A DNA stretch of 64,000 bases from the NCBI GenBank assembly GCA_023138835.1, contig JAGLOP010000009.1, forward strand, positions 1-64,000, given 5' to 3'. Below, one piece after another: positions 42,378 to 51,772 of the stretch. This DNA is from Arcobacteraceae bacterium (GTDB taxonomy: Bacteria > Campylobacterota > Campylobacteria > Campylobacterales > Arcobacteraceae). The notes under the pieces were generated by a model, which had not been told where the DNA came from, did no database searches, and was given only the letters and a program-made list of their open reading frames with translations. The position numbers were made by a program, and so were the translations under genes. Numbering within the stretch: position 1 is the first letter of the stretch; each line of letters begins with the position of its first letter.

Positions 42378-43862
42378 ATGTTAGAACATGAAAAAATAAA
42401 ATGGAAATATTTAATAGTTTTATTTATTATTTTTAGTGTTACATTTATAGGACGAGTATATTTTGATAACCAACATTATAAGATGATGTTAGATAGTAAT
42501 ATTAATCAAATGACATCAGATATTCAAAAAAGCTTTAACACATCCAAGGTCAATCTAAAAGATAAATATTTAATGGTAACCAATCATTTTGGAAGTGATG
42601 AATACGTTTCTAATTTATTTAAAAATGATAAAAGAGAAGCACTATATCAAGTATTAAAGAATGATTATGCTAGTTTTAAACAAATTGATCCTCATCTTTA
42701 TGTAATGCACTTTATAGATAATAAAAATATTACAGTTTTAAGGATGCACAAACCAAATTCTTTTGATGATGATCTAACAAAGAAAAGACCAATAGTCGCT
42801 TTTGTTAATAAATCATTAGAAAATCAATATGCTTTTGAAGTTGGGAAAAATGGTATAGTTTATAGAGTTACTATACCGTATATATATAAAAATAAGCATA
42901 TAGGAGTACTAGAATTTGGGATTAAACCCAGTTATTTTGTAGATTTATTAAATAAACAATTTGAAGTTCAGTCAGAGATTTTAGTTAAAACAAAAGCATT
43001 AAAAACATTGGAAGCATATAAGAAATATAAACAAATAGATAAATATTCAATTATCACCAGTAATCCATTTTTTCATAAACTCACTTCCATGATAGACCTG
43101 ACAAAAAATTATCAAATTATTAAAATGAATGGCAAAACTTATATAGTGCTTACTGATTTGAACTTAGAAAACTTTCAAAATGAAGATATTGCAAAAGTAA
43201 TTGTTGCAAAAGATATTACAAAATTTATTGAAGAGAATAACTCCTCATTGTTACTGGTCAACAGCTTGACATTTATAATATTTTTGTTAATTTTGACCAT
43301 TTTATATATTATATTTACAAAGTATTCTGATGATTTAAAGCAAATATTGACACAAGTTGATTTCTTGCATAAAAAATCAATCCATCTCCAGGATAAAGCA
43401 AACACCGATCATCTTACAAAGACTTATAATAAAGCATATTTTGATAAATATCTAAATAAATTCTTAGATATCAAAGCAAATGGGATAATTATCTTTTTTG
43501 ATATTGACCATTTTAAAAAGATAAACGATACTTATGGACATCTAGTAGGAGATGAAATACTTATTAAATTATCAGATGATATTAAACACTTTTTGAGAGA
43601 AGATGATATATTTGTAAGGTGGGGAGGAGAAGAGTTTATAGTATTAATTGAAGACATATCTTACAAGTTAGCTATCAAAAAAGCCAATAGTTTAAGATTG
43701 TTAGTCGAAAAAATAGAATTTACTCAAAATATCCCCGTAACTATCTCTTTGGGGGTAACAATGATTAAAGATGATGATTCAAAAGAGACTTTACTAAAAA
43801 GAGCAGATAAATTACTTTACAAAGCTAAACACGGCGGTAGAAATTGTGTTAAATGTGATTGA
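42378..43862 (+). CDS. Membrane diguanylate cyclase with periplasmic Cache-type sensor
   Basis: 494 residues. Transmembrane helices at about residues 11-28 and 290-312 bracket a periplasmic sensor. The segment L-R-M-H-K-P-N-S-F-D-D-D-L is the dCache_3-type signature and recurs in the kinase at 43877. The cytoplasmic GGDEF domain has F-D-I-D-H-F-K-K-I-N-D and G-G-E-E-F, so it is probably active. It starts 29 bases after the CBS-GGDEF gene, implying a two-cyclase operon. The ligand is unknown. Confidence 0.92.
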   Translation: MLEHEKIKWKYLIVLFIIFSVTFIGRVYFDNQHYKMMLDSNINQMTSDIQKSFNTSKVNLKDKYLMVTNHFGSDEYVSNLFKNDKREALYQVLKNDYASFKQIDPHLYVMHFIDNKNITVLRMHKPNSFDDDLTKKRPIVAFVNKSLENQYAFEVGKNGIVYRVTIPYIYKNKHIGVLEFGIKPSYFVDLLNKQFEVQSEILVKTKALKTLEAYKKYKQIDKYSIITSNPFFHKLTSMIDLTKNYQIIKMNGKTYIVLTDLNLENFQNEDIAKVIVAKDITKFIEENNSSLLLVNSLTFIIFLLILTILYIIFTKYSDDLKQILTQVDFLHKKSIHLQDKANTDHLTKTYNKAYFDKYLNKFLDIKANGIIIFFDIDHFKKINDTYGHLVGDEILIKLSDDIKHFLREDDIFVRWGGEEFIVLIEDISYKLAIKKANSLRLLVEKIEFTQNIPVTISLGVTMIKDDDSKETLLKRADKLLYKAKHGGRNCVKCD

Positions 43863-43876
43863 TAAATTTTAAATTT

Positions 43877-45721
43877 TTATGTTGGTACAATTATGCTAAA
43901 TGTAGTACCTTTATATTTTTCATCGTTACAAACTTCAATCGTTCCATGAAGTTTTTCAACAATTTGTTTTGTTAAATACAAACCTATACCAGTACCTTCT
44001 CCCTCCGCTTTTGTCGTAAAATTTGAGATAAATATTTTATCTATAATATCTTCTGGAATTCCACCTGCATTATCTGATATTTTTATTATTACTGTATTAT
44101 TTTCTTTTTTTAATTCAAAAATTATTTTTCTATCTTGAATATCATTCTCTATAAAAGCATCAGTGGTATTATTTATTAAGTTGATAAATATATGTTTAAA
44201 TTCATTTGGGGAACAATGCAATTCAATATCTTTATCCCCTAAAATTTCGGTTTCTATATTATCTGCTATTAAACTATCTTTCATCAACAATAATGTTTCA
44301 TCAATTATTGTTTTAATATTAGAATCGATTTGCTTCTGATTTGGTCTAAAAAAACGCCTAAATTCATCTATGGTTGATATTAAATGTTCTACTTGATAAT
44401 CTACTTTTTCATTAATCTCTCTTATATCTTCACTATTGGCTACAACTCCATAATCTAATCCTAAAGATAATGATTGAACATGTAATCTTATGACACCTAA
44501 AGGCTGTTTCCATTGATGAGCTATGGCATCCATCATCTCTCCCAGTGCTGCACTTTGTGATTGTTTGGCAATAAGTTCATCTTTTTTTCTATTTTTTTCA
44601 ACTTCATCTTTGATTTTTTGCTCAAGATTTTTATTTAAGTCTTTTAGCTCTGCTGTTTTTTCTTTAATCTCAAATTCAAGATTTTCTTTATATTTTAAAT
44701 TTCTATAAATAAAATAAAAAATAATTAACATAATAAAGAATACAATTATAATTAATCTTTTATAGTCATAAAGGATATTATCCAAATATTTACTATGGGA
44801 ATATGAAACTAAATAAGCAACAACTTTTTTATCTTTAATATTTTTTATAGGTAAAAATGCAAGTATCTTTATTTTATCGTTAAATTGTGTATGCAAGGCA
44901 AATGGGGTTTTTAAAAACATATTCTTATCAATATTCTTTTTTAATGGAGTTAAAAATTGTTTTATATCATCTAGCTCTTTTGCGTTTGTATGTCTATCTA
45001 AAGAAAACATATAATCTTTATGCTCAACACTTTGAATATATTTTGAGGTTAAATGTTTTGTTTCCCATGTTTTTACATCAAAGATATGTTTATCAACTAT
45101 GAAATGTGTATGTATTTTATTGACAACCATTAACTTATCTTGAATATAGTTGGTTGATAAAGCTATCTCACCGGCACCTATATGATTGTTTCTCTCATCA
45201 AAGAGAGGATAAACATATCTAATAGCATGACTTGATCTTCCTTGCTCAAATCCAAGGATAGGTTTCTTTGTTTTATTTGTATATTTATAACTGTATCTTA
45301 CATCTGTTAAATCATCATCAAATTTATCTGGTTTATGCATTCTTAAAAAAGTAGTGTTATCCCTAAATTGGAGGTGAAACTGATGTACACCTTTTTGTTT
45401 AATTCTAAGATATAAAGGTAACAATAAATCATATAATTCTTTTCGTAAAACAGCTCTTTGCTCTACAGATGCATTTTGTGCTTGAGAGAATATATTTATA
45501 ACTTTTTTATCATTTTGAACTATACTAGCAACTGACTGGGCATCTGTTAAAAAATTATCAATTGTTAAAGCATAATGAATTTTTAAATCTTTAATTTTTT
45601 GATTATATTCCAATGATATTCTATAATTTTTATCTTGAGTAATAAAATATATAAACAAACTATAAAGAACAATAAATATAGATAATAAAAGAAGTTTTAA
45701 TTTAATATTATTTTTTATCAT
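43877..45721 (-). CDS. Sensor histidine kinase with dCache_3-type sensor
   Basis: 614 residues. Transmembrane helices at about residues 8-26 and 308-326 enclose a periplasmic sensor containing F-L-R-M-H-K-P-D-K-F-D-D-D-L, close to that of the neighbouring cyclase. The kinase core has the phospho-acceptor H-box A-I-A-H-Q-W-K-Q-P-L and the ATPase motifs N-N-T-T-D-A-F, D-N-A-G-G-I-P and G-E-G-T-G-I-G-L-Y. No response regulator is adjacent. It is convergent with the cyclase gene across 14 bases, so the two sensors may respond to related ligands. Confidence 0.92.
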   Translation of the reverse strand: MIKNNIKLKLLLLSIFIVLYSLFIYFITQDKNYRISLEYNQKIKDLKIHYALTIDNFLTDAQSVASIVQNDKKVINIFSQAQNASVEQRAVLRKELYDLLLPLYLRIKQKGVHQFHLQFRDNTTFLRMHKPDKFDDDLTDVRYSYKYTNKTKKPILGFEQGRSSHAIRYVYPLFDERNNHIGAGEIALSTNYIQDKLMVVNKIHTHFIVDKHIFDVKTWETKHLTSKYIQSVEHKDYMFSLDRHTNAKELDDIKQFLTPLKKNIDKNMFLKTPFALHTQFNDKIKILAFLPIKNIKDKKVVAYLVSYSHSKYLDNILYDYKRLIIIVFFIMLIIFYFIYRNLKYKENLEFEIKEKTAELKDLNKNLEQKIKDEVEKNRKKDELIAKQSQSAALGEMMDAIAHQWKQPLGVIRLHVQSLSLGLDYGVVANSEDIREINEKVDYQVEHLISTIDEFRRFFRPNQKQIDSNIKTIIDETLLLMKDSLIADNIETEILGDKDIELHCSPNEFKHIFINLINNTTDAFIENDIQDRKIIFELKKENNTVIIKISDNAGGIPEDIIDKIFISNFTTKAEGEGTGIGLYLTKQIVEKLHGTIEVCNDEKYKGTTFSIIVPT

Positions 45722-45766
45722 ATCTTATTGCACCTTTTAGTAATTTAATAATTATTGTACCATTAT

Positions 45767-47008
45767 TTACCCCTTTATTCCATCAACTCTAGGAGATATT
45801 AAAAAACCAAAAAATACTTTAATATATAACATAAATGGTACAGTCCAAACAATAGCCGACCATAAATACAACTCACTTATATATTCTTCAAAAAATGGAA
45901 TTAATCCTCTCATTAGAGTTGCTGCAATTATAAATAAAACCATTAAGTGTGTATAAATATTTGATGTAAGATGTCGTCCTGTATGTATCCACCCAATTAT
46001 TATCATGATCATCAAATATGCAAGTCCCAAACCGCCGCTTGTGATAAAGTGTCTAAAATGATTGATACCAAAAGAACCATCATTTAATATATCCCAACCC
46101 ATCAAAGCATAACCTGCTGCTAACATTATAAAAATTGGTGCTAAATACCAAATATATGGTTGATTTAAAATATTTTTATCCTTTAAAATATAATCACCGG
46201 TAATTGCTAATATTGAAGCTCCGCAAGCTAATCCTATCCAACCAAGTGCTGAATTTGTTGGATATAAGAATTCAATTATTGTAAATATTATCACCGTAAA
46301 TACTGCAAGATTTGTCACAGGTGGTCGTGATATATAAATATCATCAATACCTTTATCTTCCATTAGTTCATTAACTGCTTCCATATTTACTCTTCTCATT
46401 GCAAGTAAAATCAGAACAACTATAAATCCAAGTGCTACTTTTAAAATTTCCATACCATCAGTTTGTGCAAAGCCTAATTTTGATCCGAAGAACCAAACTT
46501 CAATAGCAAAAATAGTAACTAAAACATATCCTAAACTGGCATGTCTTTGAAGTCTATCTAATACCGCATCTTTAGCAAACCATATAAGCCAACCCAACAT
46601 TGCTAAATTTAAAATAGCGGTTAACCAAATACCAGTAATATCAATAGTCCAAAATGAAAGGCGACCAGCTACCCATAAAACCATAATCCACCAAAGACGC
46701 TTACCTATAAAAGGTACCATCCCTGGAAAAAGTTCAGGTAATCCTGTTGTTAAAAATGCCATAACACCAGCTGTTAATATCCCAAATAACATCTCATATA
46801 CATGCCAAGTCAAAGTATCATTCATAAAAGGAATATTTATAACCCCACTCCAAACTAATCCCCATAAAATCATCGAGATTATCATATATGGAGCAAGTAA
46901 TAAAAATACTGGTCGAAATCCATAAGCTAAATATGGAGGTACATTTTTCTCATCTGGATAATATAGATAATGATTTGTTGCGTGTAGTTTCTGTTCTTGA
47001 TTTTCCAT
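45767..47008 (-). CDS. nnrS: NnrS family membrane protein
   Basis: 413 residues with about 12 transmembrane helices. Family hallmarks include Y-G-F-R-P-V-F-L-L, W-H-V-Y-E-M-L-F-G, T-G-L-P-E-L-F-P-G and H-F-I-T-S-G-G-L-G. NnrS is a heme- and copper-containing protein linked to nitric-oxide stress and denitrification. It is the last gene of the operon, and its start overlaps the ATPase stop by one base. Pairing with an NMT1/SsuA-type ABC transporter is not the usual denitrification context, so its job here is uncertain. Confidence 0.88.
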   Translation of the reverse strand: MENQEQKLHATNHYLYYPDEKNVPPYLAYGFRPVFLLLAPYMIISMILWGLVWSGVINIPFMNDTLTWHVYEMLFGILTAGVMAFLTTGLPELFPGMVPFIGKRLWWIMVLWVAGRLSFWTIDITGIWLTAILNLAMLGWLIWFAKDAVLDRLQRHASLGYVLVTIFAIEVWFFGSKLGFAQTDGMEILKVALGFIVVLILLAMRRVNMEAVNELMEDKGIDDIYISRPPVTNLAVFTVIIFTIIEFLYPTNSALGWIGLACGASILAITGDYILKDKNILNQPYIWYLAPIFIMLAAGYALMGWDILNDGSFGINHFRHFITSGGLGLAYLMIMIIIGWIHTGRHLTSNIYTHLMVLFIIAATLMRGLIPFFEEYISELYLWSAIVWTVPFMLYIKVFFGFLISPRVDGIKG

Positions 47009-47754
47009 TATTTCGCTCCCATTAATTGTAACTCGAATGTATTGATGATGGTTTCATCTTGTAATATTTTTGCTGTTTCTTCATAAACAAATTTATCATC
47101 TCTTTGACATTGCGGCACTATATAATCAAACTCTTTAACAATATGCCCAGGATCAGCTTCAAGTAAAAGTATCTTGTCACTTAGTCTTATAGCTTCCATC
47201 AAATCATGAGTGATAAACAATATACTTATCTCTTTTTTATCTATCATATCTATTAAAATAGTTTGCAACTCCTGCTTTAGACCAATATCCAAAGCTGAAA
47301 AAGGTTCATCAAGAAACAGTAACGATGGTTTAACCACTAAAGCACGAGCGAAACTAACTCTTTGTTTCATCCCACCGCTTAAATCCTTTGGAAACTTATC
47401 AAAATCTTCCTCTTCAAGACCAAATTTTAGTGCAATATCTTGTGACATTTTAATAGCAACGCTCTTATCCCAACCCTTTGCCAAAAGACCAAGTGAGATA
47501 TTGTCAATCACATTTTTCCAAGGAAGAAGTCGTCCCTCTTGAAAAGCGAAAGAGGAACTAATAAAACTATTTTTTACACTGCCCTCTTCAACATCAAGCA
47601 AATCAGCACAAAGATGAAGCAAAGTAGTTTTACCACCGCCACTAGGACCAACTACACTTAAAACTTGACCTTTTTCTAAAGTAAAATTTATATCTCTTAA
47701 AATCTCAGTAAATCCAAAATGATGATTTAAACCTTTTACTTCTAACTTCTCCAT
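47008..47754 (-). CDS. ABC importer ATPase (SsuB/TauB-like)
   Basis: 248 residues: Walker A G-P-S-G-G-G-K-T-T, signature L-S-G-G-M-K-Q-R and Walker B L-L-F-L-D-E-P-F-S-A-L-D. The E-P-F-S-A-L-D and the H-D-L-M-E-A switch region are typical of nitrate/sulfonate/taurine/thiamine-precursor importers. It overlaps the permease gene by 13 bases and abuts nnrS. The substrate cannot be named from this subunit. Confidence 0.92.
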   Translation of the reverse strand: MEKLEVKGLNHHFGFTEILRDINFTLEKGQVLSVVGPSGGGKTTLLHLCADLLDVEEGSVKNSFISSSFAFQEGRLLPWKNVIDNISLGLLAKGWDKSVAIKMSQDIALKFGLEEEDFDKFPKDLSGGMKQRVSFARALVVKPSLLFLDEPFSALDIGLKQELQTILIDMIDKKEISILFITHDLMEAIRLSDKILLLEADPGHIVKEFDYIVPQCQRDDKFVYEETAKILQDETIINTFELQLMGAK

Positions 47755-48524
47755 AACTCAACCTCTCTTTTAATTGGCTCTAAAATAATATACTCAATAA
47801 ACATCAATGACCCAATCATAATAGTTACAAGTGCTAATGCTGTTGGGGTATCAAGATGACTTCTTGCAACTGCTAAACTAGCTCCAATACCATTACTTGT
47901 AGCTAAAAGTTCAGCCATAACAACAATTTTCCAAGCCATACCAAGCCCGCTGACCCAAGCAGGAAAAACATAAGAAAATATGTGAGGAAAATAAACATCC
48001 ATAAATTTCATATGCCAAGGCAATTTAAAACTATTTGCCATCTGCTTTAAGTCACCATCTAAAGTACGAGTACCTTGCAAGGCACCTACAAATATAATAG
48101 GAAAAGATGCAACAACAACTGTAAATATAACAGTTTCATCACCCATGCCAAACCAAATCATTGCTAACACTATCCAAGCAATTGGAGGCATACCAACAAG
48201 AATTGTAACTATTGGACGACTCATCATAGATGCTGTTGCAAAAAATCCAGCCAAAAGTCCAAGAACAGAACCAAATACTAAAGATATTGCAAACCCGGTA
48301 AATGCACGATATAAAGTAATATTTATTTCAGTCCAAACAGCATCATCTTGAAGCATCAAATTCAATGTTTGAAAAGTTTCAAGAGGAGATGGTAACACTA
48401 AGTTACCATAAACTTGATTTCCTACATCCCAACAAGCAATGAAAAGAAAGATTGAGCCAATAGCACCCCAACCGCTCCAAAGATATGCTGGGAAATCTTT
48501 AATTATTTTAAGTATAAAGTTCAT
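47742..48524 (-). CDS. ABC importer permease (SsuC/TauC-like)
   Basis: 260 residues with about six transmembrane helices. The EAA loop coupling to the ATPase is seen around Q-M-A-N-S-F-K-L-P-W-H-M-K-F. The fold and A-I-A-W-I-V-L-A-like segment (P-P-I-A-W-I-V-L-A-M-I-W-F-G) are typical of the SsuC/TauC/NrtB group. It lies between the substrate-binding and ATPase genes of one operon, with 8 bases to the former and a 13-base overlap with the latter. Confidence 0.92.
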   Translation of the reverse strand: MNFILKIIKDFPAYLWSGWGAIGSIFLFIACWDVGNQVYGNLVLPSPLETFQTLNLMLQDDAVWTEINITLYRAFTGFAISLVFGSVLGLLAGFFATASMMSRPIVTILVGMPPIAWIVLAMIWFGMGDETVIFTVVVASFPIIFVGALQGTRTLDGDLKQMANSFKLPWHMKFMDVYFPHIFSYVFPAWVSGLGMAWKIVVMAELLATSNGIGASLAVARSHLDTPTALALVTIMIGSLMFIEYIILEPIKREVELWRS

Positions 48525-48532
48525 ATTATTTC

Positions 48533-49507
48533 CTAGTAATAAAATCCGTCATCAGGTAGTTTCCCACCTATTGATTTTGGATTGTTCTTTTTTAATATAT
48601 CAAAGAAAAACTCTAAATCTTTTTTAGCATTTTTAGCTTCTACAACATCCAACTGAACATATTCAATAGAATCAGCCACACCATTGGCATCTAACATTTT
48701 CACATATTTTACAGCTAATGCTCCTGCTTCTTTTGGATTTGATTTATACCAAGCCATAGATTTTGCATACTCTTCATTGAATCTTTTTAAAACATATTCA
48801 TTTTTTGATATATCGCCAACTACTGCCATACCAGCTTCTGGTATTTTTGTATCTACTTTAAAAGTTTTACCCCACTCAAGTTCAAGCATATCACTTCTAT
48901 ACAAATCTGGAGCTATTAATTTTAAAGGAAATGATCCAGTTTTTCGTAAAGCTATTGATATAGCAGGTTCTGCCAATAAAGCATGATCAACTCTTCGTAA
49001 GATTAACATCTGCATAGCATCAATTGGTGAATTTAAATATCTAAGCTTAAAATCTTTTTTTGGATTTAACCCTTGTGCTTTTACTATTTCTTCAAAAATA
49101 ATATCTGGCATATCGGCACGAAATGGCATAGCTATTTCGCATCCAACAAAATCTTTCAAAGTTTTTTTAGTTTTATCTCTCGTTAAAATTCCTAATATTC
49201 CCCAAACAGAAACATTTAAAAGTTTTATATTCACACCTTTATTGTATAAATTTGCACCAACATTTGTAGGCACCGCTATAAAATCTGCCCCACCTCTTAA
49301 AGTAAAAGCTCTAAGCTCATCTGGACTTTTCCACAATCTAAACTCAACTTTTTTAACCACATCATCTAATGCACCAGTTTCAATCATATGAAAAAGTGGA
49401 TGTGACACAGATGCCATTGGACCACTTAATACTAACTTTTCTAATTTTTGTGCTGCTGCATTTATTGTAAACAATAATGCAACTATTAAACTTAATTTTT
49501 TTATCAT
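48533..49507 (-). CDS. ABC importer substrate-binding protein (NMT1/SsuA-like)
   Basis: 324 residues with a Sec signal peptide (MIKKLSLIVALLFTINAAAQ) and no lipobox Cys, so it is a soluble periplasmic protein. The fold resembles NMT1/SsuA-type binding proteins (G-G-A-D-F-I-A-V-P-T-N-V-G-A-N and R-R-V-D-H-A-L-L-A-E-P). It is the first gene of a four-gene operon with permease, ATPase and NnrS. Fur-box-like palindromes lie 39 and 98 bases upstream, so an iron- or metal-related substrate should be considered rather than sulfonate. Confidence 0.87.
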   Translation of the reverse strand: MIKKLSLIVALLFTINAAAQKLEKLVLSGPMASVSHPLFHMIETGALDDVVKKVEFRLWKSPDELRAFTLRGGADFIAVPTNVGANLYNKGVNIKLLNVSVWGILGILTRDKTKKTLKDFVGCEIAMPFRADMPDIIFEEIVKAQGLNPKKDFKLRYLNSPIDAMQMLILRRVDHALLAEPAISIALRKTGSFPLKLIAPDLYRSDMLELEWGKTFKVDTKIPEAGMAVVGDISKNEYVLKRFNEEYAKSMAWYKSNPKEAGALAVKYVKMLDANGVADSIEYVQLDVVEAKNAKKDLEFFFDILKKNNPKSIGGKLPDDGFYY

Positions 49508-49545
49508 TTTATTTTCCTTTTATAAATCAAAACTTCATCTTGTAT

Positions 49546-49564
49546 ATTGATAACCATTATCAAT
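49546..49564. promoter_or_regulatory. Fur-box-like palindrome 1
   Basis: ATTGATAACCATTATCAAT has perfect 8-base arms around CCA and closely resembles the 19-bp Fur box. It lies between the ABC operon (minus strand) and the kinase at 49752 (plus strand), nearer the ABC operon. Confidence 0.7.
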
Positions 49565-49604
49565 AAATGAATGATAGTAAAATAAAACTTAAAATTTAAT
49601 TAAT

Positions 49605-49623
49605 AATGATAATGGATATCAAC
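49605..49623. promoter_or_regulatory. Fur-box-like palindrome 2
   Basis: AATGATAATGGATATCAAC. On the opposite strand 16 bases (TTGATATCCATTATCA) are identical to the site at 53037. It lies in the same divergent promoter region as palindrome 1. Confidence 0.65.
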
Positions 49624-49751
49624 ATAAAATCTGGCTGGATGAAGTCAAGTTTAGATGAAGTAGAAAAAAAAGATCAGATGGCAGGTTTATAGAATAAGTT
49701 TTAAAATTATTTATAAACTACATTATGTTATAATGTTTATTAGGAATATTT

Positions 49752-51728
49752 ATGAAAAAGCAACATCTAACTATTTTATTTTTACTTTATCTTATTTTAT
49801 TGATAGTTTCTTATCGACAAACCCAATCTTATGCTTTAAATCAAGCAGAACTTAGAATTGAGGAGTTTTTAAAAAATTATAAAGCTGTTAGAACATATAT
49901 AAGTAAATATCAAAAACCTGTAATCTTTAAGCTTCAAGGGAAAGATATTATAGATAAAGATTTTTTTACACCAAATTTATTGTCTTCAACTTTTGGTGCA
50001 AGAACTATAAATGAAATATACAACAAAATAAGAGTAGATGAAAATCAACAACCGATAATTATAAAATTTGCTTCAAATAATCCAAGAAATCCTTTAAATA
50101 AAGCAACAAGAAAAGAATCAAAACTACTAGCTAAATATAATAATCATACATTAAAAAAAGAGTACAAAGAGATAATTAAAAATGACAGTGGTACATTTTT
50201 ATATTATGTATTGCCAACAAAATTAAATCAGGAAAAATGTATGAGATGTCATTCATATCCATCTTTAGCACCAAAAGAATTAATTGAAGAATACGGTAAC
50301 ACGAATGGCTTCTATGAAAAAGTTGGGGATATGAGAGCTATTTTATCAACTACTATGAATATTGATGATGATTTGAGATTTGCTAATACTCTTTTTTTAT
50401 ATATCTTTCTACTTACAACTTTTATATTTGCAATTGGATTATTTGTAGTTAATAAATTTATAAAGAAAATAGAAAAAGAATCTAATCTTATACATACAAT
50501 ATTGGATTCTCAAGCAAATATTGTAATTTTAACAGATGGATTGCATATCATAAAAACCAATCAATACTTTTTAGAATTTTTTCAATATGATAGTTTAAAG
50601 CAATTTTTAAATGAGCATGATTGTATTTGTGATTTTTTTATTGAAAAAGATGGTTATTATAGTAACTCATTATTAGAAAAAGATCAAAATTGGATTGACT
50701 ATATATTTGCTCTTGATAAACAGCAAAGAGTCGTATCTATGCATAATCAATCTAAACAAGAGACAGTTTTTATGGTAAATTATAAAGCATATGGAGAAGG
50801 TAAACACCAATTTGTTATAACATTTACAGATATAACTGAACTGCATAGATTAAAAAACAATTTAGAATCTATTGTAGAAGAAAAAATAAAAATTTTAGCT
50901 AAGACCAATAAAGAGTTAGAAAAGAGTGAGCAAGAACTTTTATTATTAAATGAAAATCTTGAAATAAAAATAAAAGATGAGATTAAAAAATCAAAAGAGA
51001 TAGAAGCAAAACTTTTTGAATCTAAGAAGTTAGCCTCTATGAGTGAATTGATAGAAAATATTGCTCATCAATGGAGACAACCTTTAAGTATAATCAGCAC
51101 AGCAGCCTCAGGCTTACAGATACAACATGAATTAGGTATAGATAGCAAAGACAGTGAAATTGAAACCCTGGATAAAGTTATAAATGCAGCAAATTATTTA
51201 TCACATACAATAGATGATTTTAGCGACATAATAAAAGGCGATATGGTAAAAAAAGAGTTTAATCTATCTAAAAATATAAATCAGGCTTTATTTATGCAAG
51301 AATCTATTATCAAAAATCTCAATATAAATATCATCAAAAATATAGATGACAATATTTTGTTAAATAACTATCCAAATGGATTGTTACAATCTATGACAAA
51401 TATTATTAATAATTCAAAAGATGCTTTTATACAAAGAGATATTCATCCTAGGGTGATATTTATAAATGCAAATATAAAAGATAATAATGCAGTAATTGAG
51501 GTCATTGACAATGCAGGTGGAATAAAAGAAAATATTTTAAATAAAATCTTTGAAGCATATTTCACGACCAAACATCAAGCTCAAGGTACAGGCTTGGGTC
51601 TTCATATGACTTATAATCTTATTGTAAACAATATGCTAGGTTGTATTGATGCTAAAAATGTCATAGTACATTATGAAGATAAAGAGTATCATGGTGTTAA
51701 ATTTACTATTTCACTGCCGTTGTCTTAA
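49752..51728 (+). CDS. Sensor histidine kinase with c-type-heme (Tll0287-like/DUF3365) sensor
   Basis: 658 residues. A periplasmic domain between helices at about residues 5-22 and 212-234 contains C-M-R-C-H (Cys163, Cys166, His167), a C-x-x-C-H heme c motif in a DUF3365/Tll0287-like domain. A diverged PAS domain (about residues 240-365), coiled coil, H-box N-I-A-H-Q-W-R-Q-P-L and the ATPase motifs D-N-A-G-G-I and G-T-G-L-G-L-H follow. It is likely a redox or gas sensor (NO, O2 or CO). It diverges from the ABC-NnrS operon across Fur-box-like sites, so it may control that operon. Confidence 0.88.
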   Translation: MKKQHLTILFLLYLILLIVSYRQTQSYALNQAELRIEEFLKNYKAVRTYISKYQKPVIFKLQGKDIIDKDFFTPNLLSSTFGARTINEIYNKIRVDENQQPIIIKFASNNPRNPLNKATRKESKLLAKYNNHTLKKEYKEIIKNDSGTFLYYVLPTKLNQEKCMRCHSYPSLAPKELIEEYGNTNGFYEKVGDMRAILSTTMNIDDDLRFANTLFLYIFLLTTFIFAIGLFVVNKFIKKIEKESNLIHTILDSQANIVILTDGLHIIKTNQYFLEFFQYDSLKQFLNEHDCICDFFIEKDGYYSNSLLEKDQNWIDYIFALDKQQRVVSMHNQSKQETVFMVNYKAYGEGKHQFVITFTDITELHRLKNNLESIVEEKIKILAKTNKELEKSEQELLLLNENLEIKIKDEIKKSKEIEAKLFESKKLASMSELIENIAHQWRQPLSIISTAASGLQIQHELGIDSKDSEIETLDKVINAANYLSHTIDDFSDIIKGDMVKKEFNLSKNINQALFMQESIIKNLNINIIKNIDDNILLNNYPNGLLQSMTNIINNSKDAFIQRDIHPRVIFINANIKDNNAVIEVIDNAGGIKENILNKIFEAYFTTKHQAQGTGLGLHMTYNLIVNNMLGCIDAKNVIVHYEDKEYHGVKFTISLPLS

Positions 51729-51748
51729 TTTATATTTTCAATAATGAT

Positions 51749-51769
51749 ATAGGGTTTTTAAAACCCTAT
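51749..51769. terminator. Bidirectional terminator between kinase and porin genes
   Basis: ATAGGGTTTT pairs with AAAACCCTAT around a single base. The T and A runs inside the stem allow it to serve both the plus-strand kinase gene and the minus-strand porin gene. Confidence 0.75.
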
Positions 51770-51772
51770 AAA

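Noticed and set aside
47008-49507. Naming the importer as nitrate, sulfonate or taurine transporter
   Set aside because: Subunit families are too broad, and the Fur-like sites and NnrS argue against assuming sulfonate.
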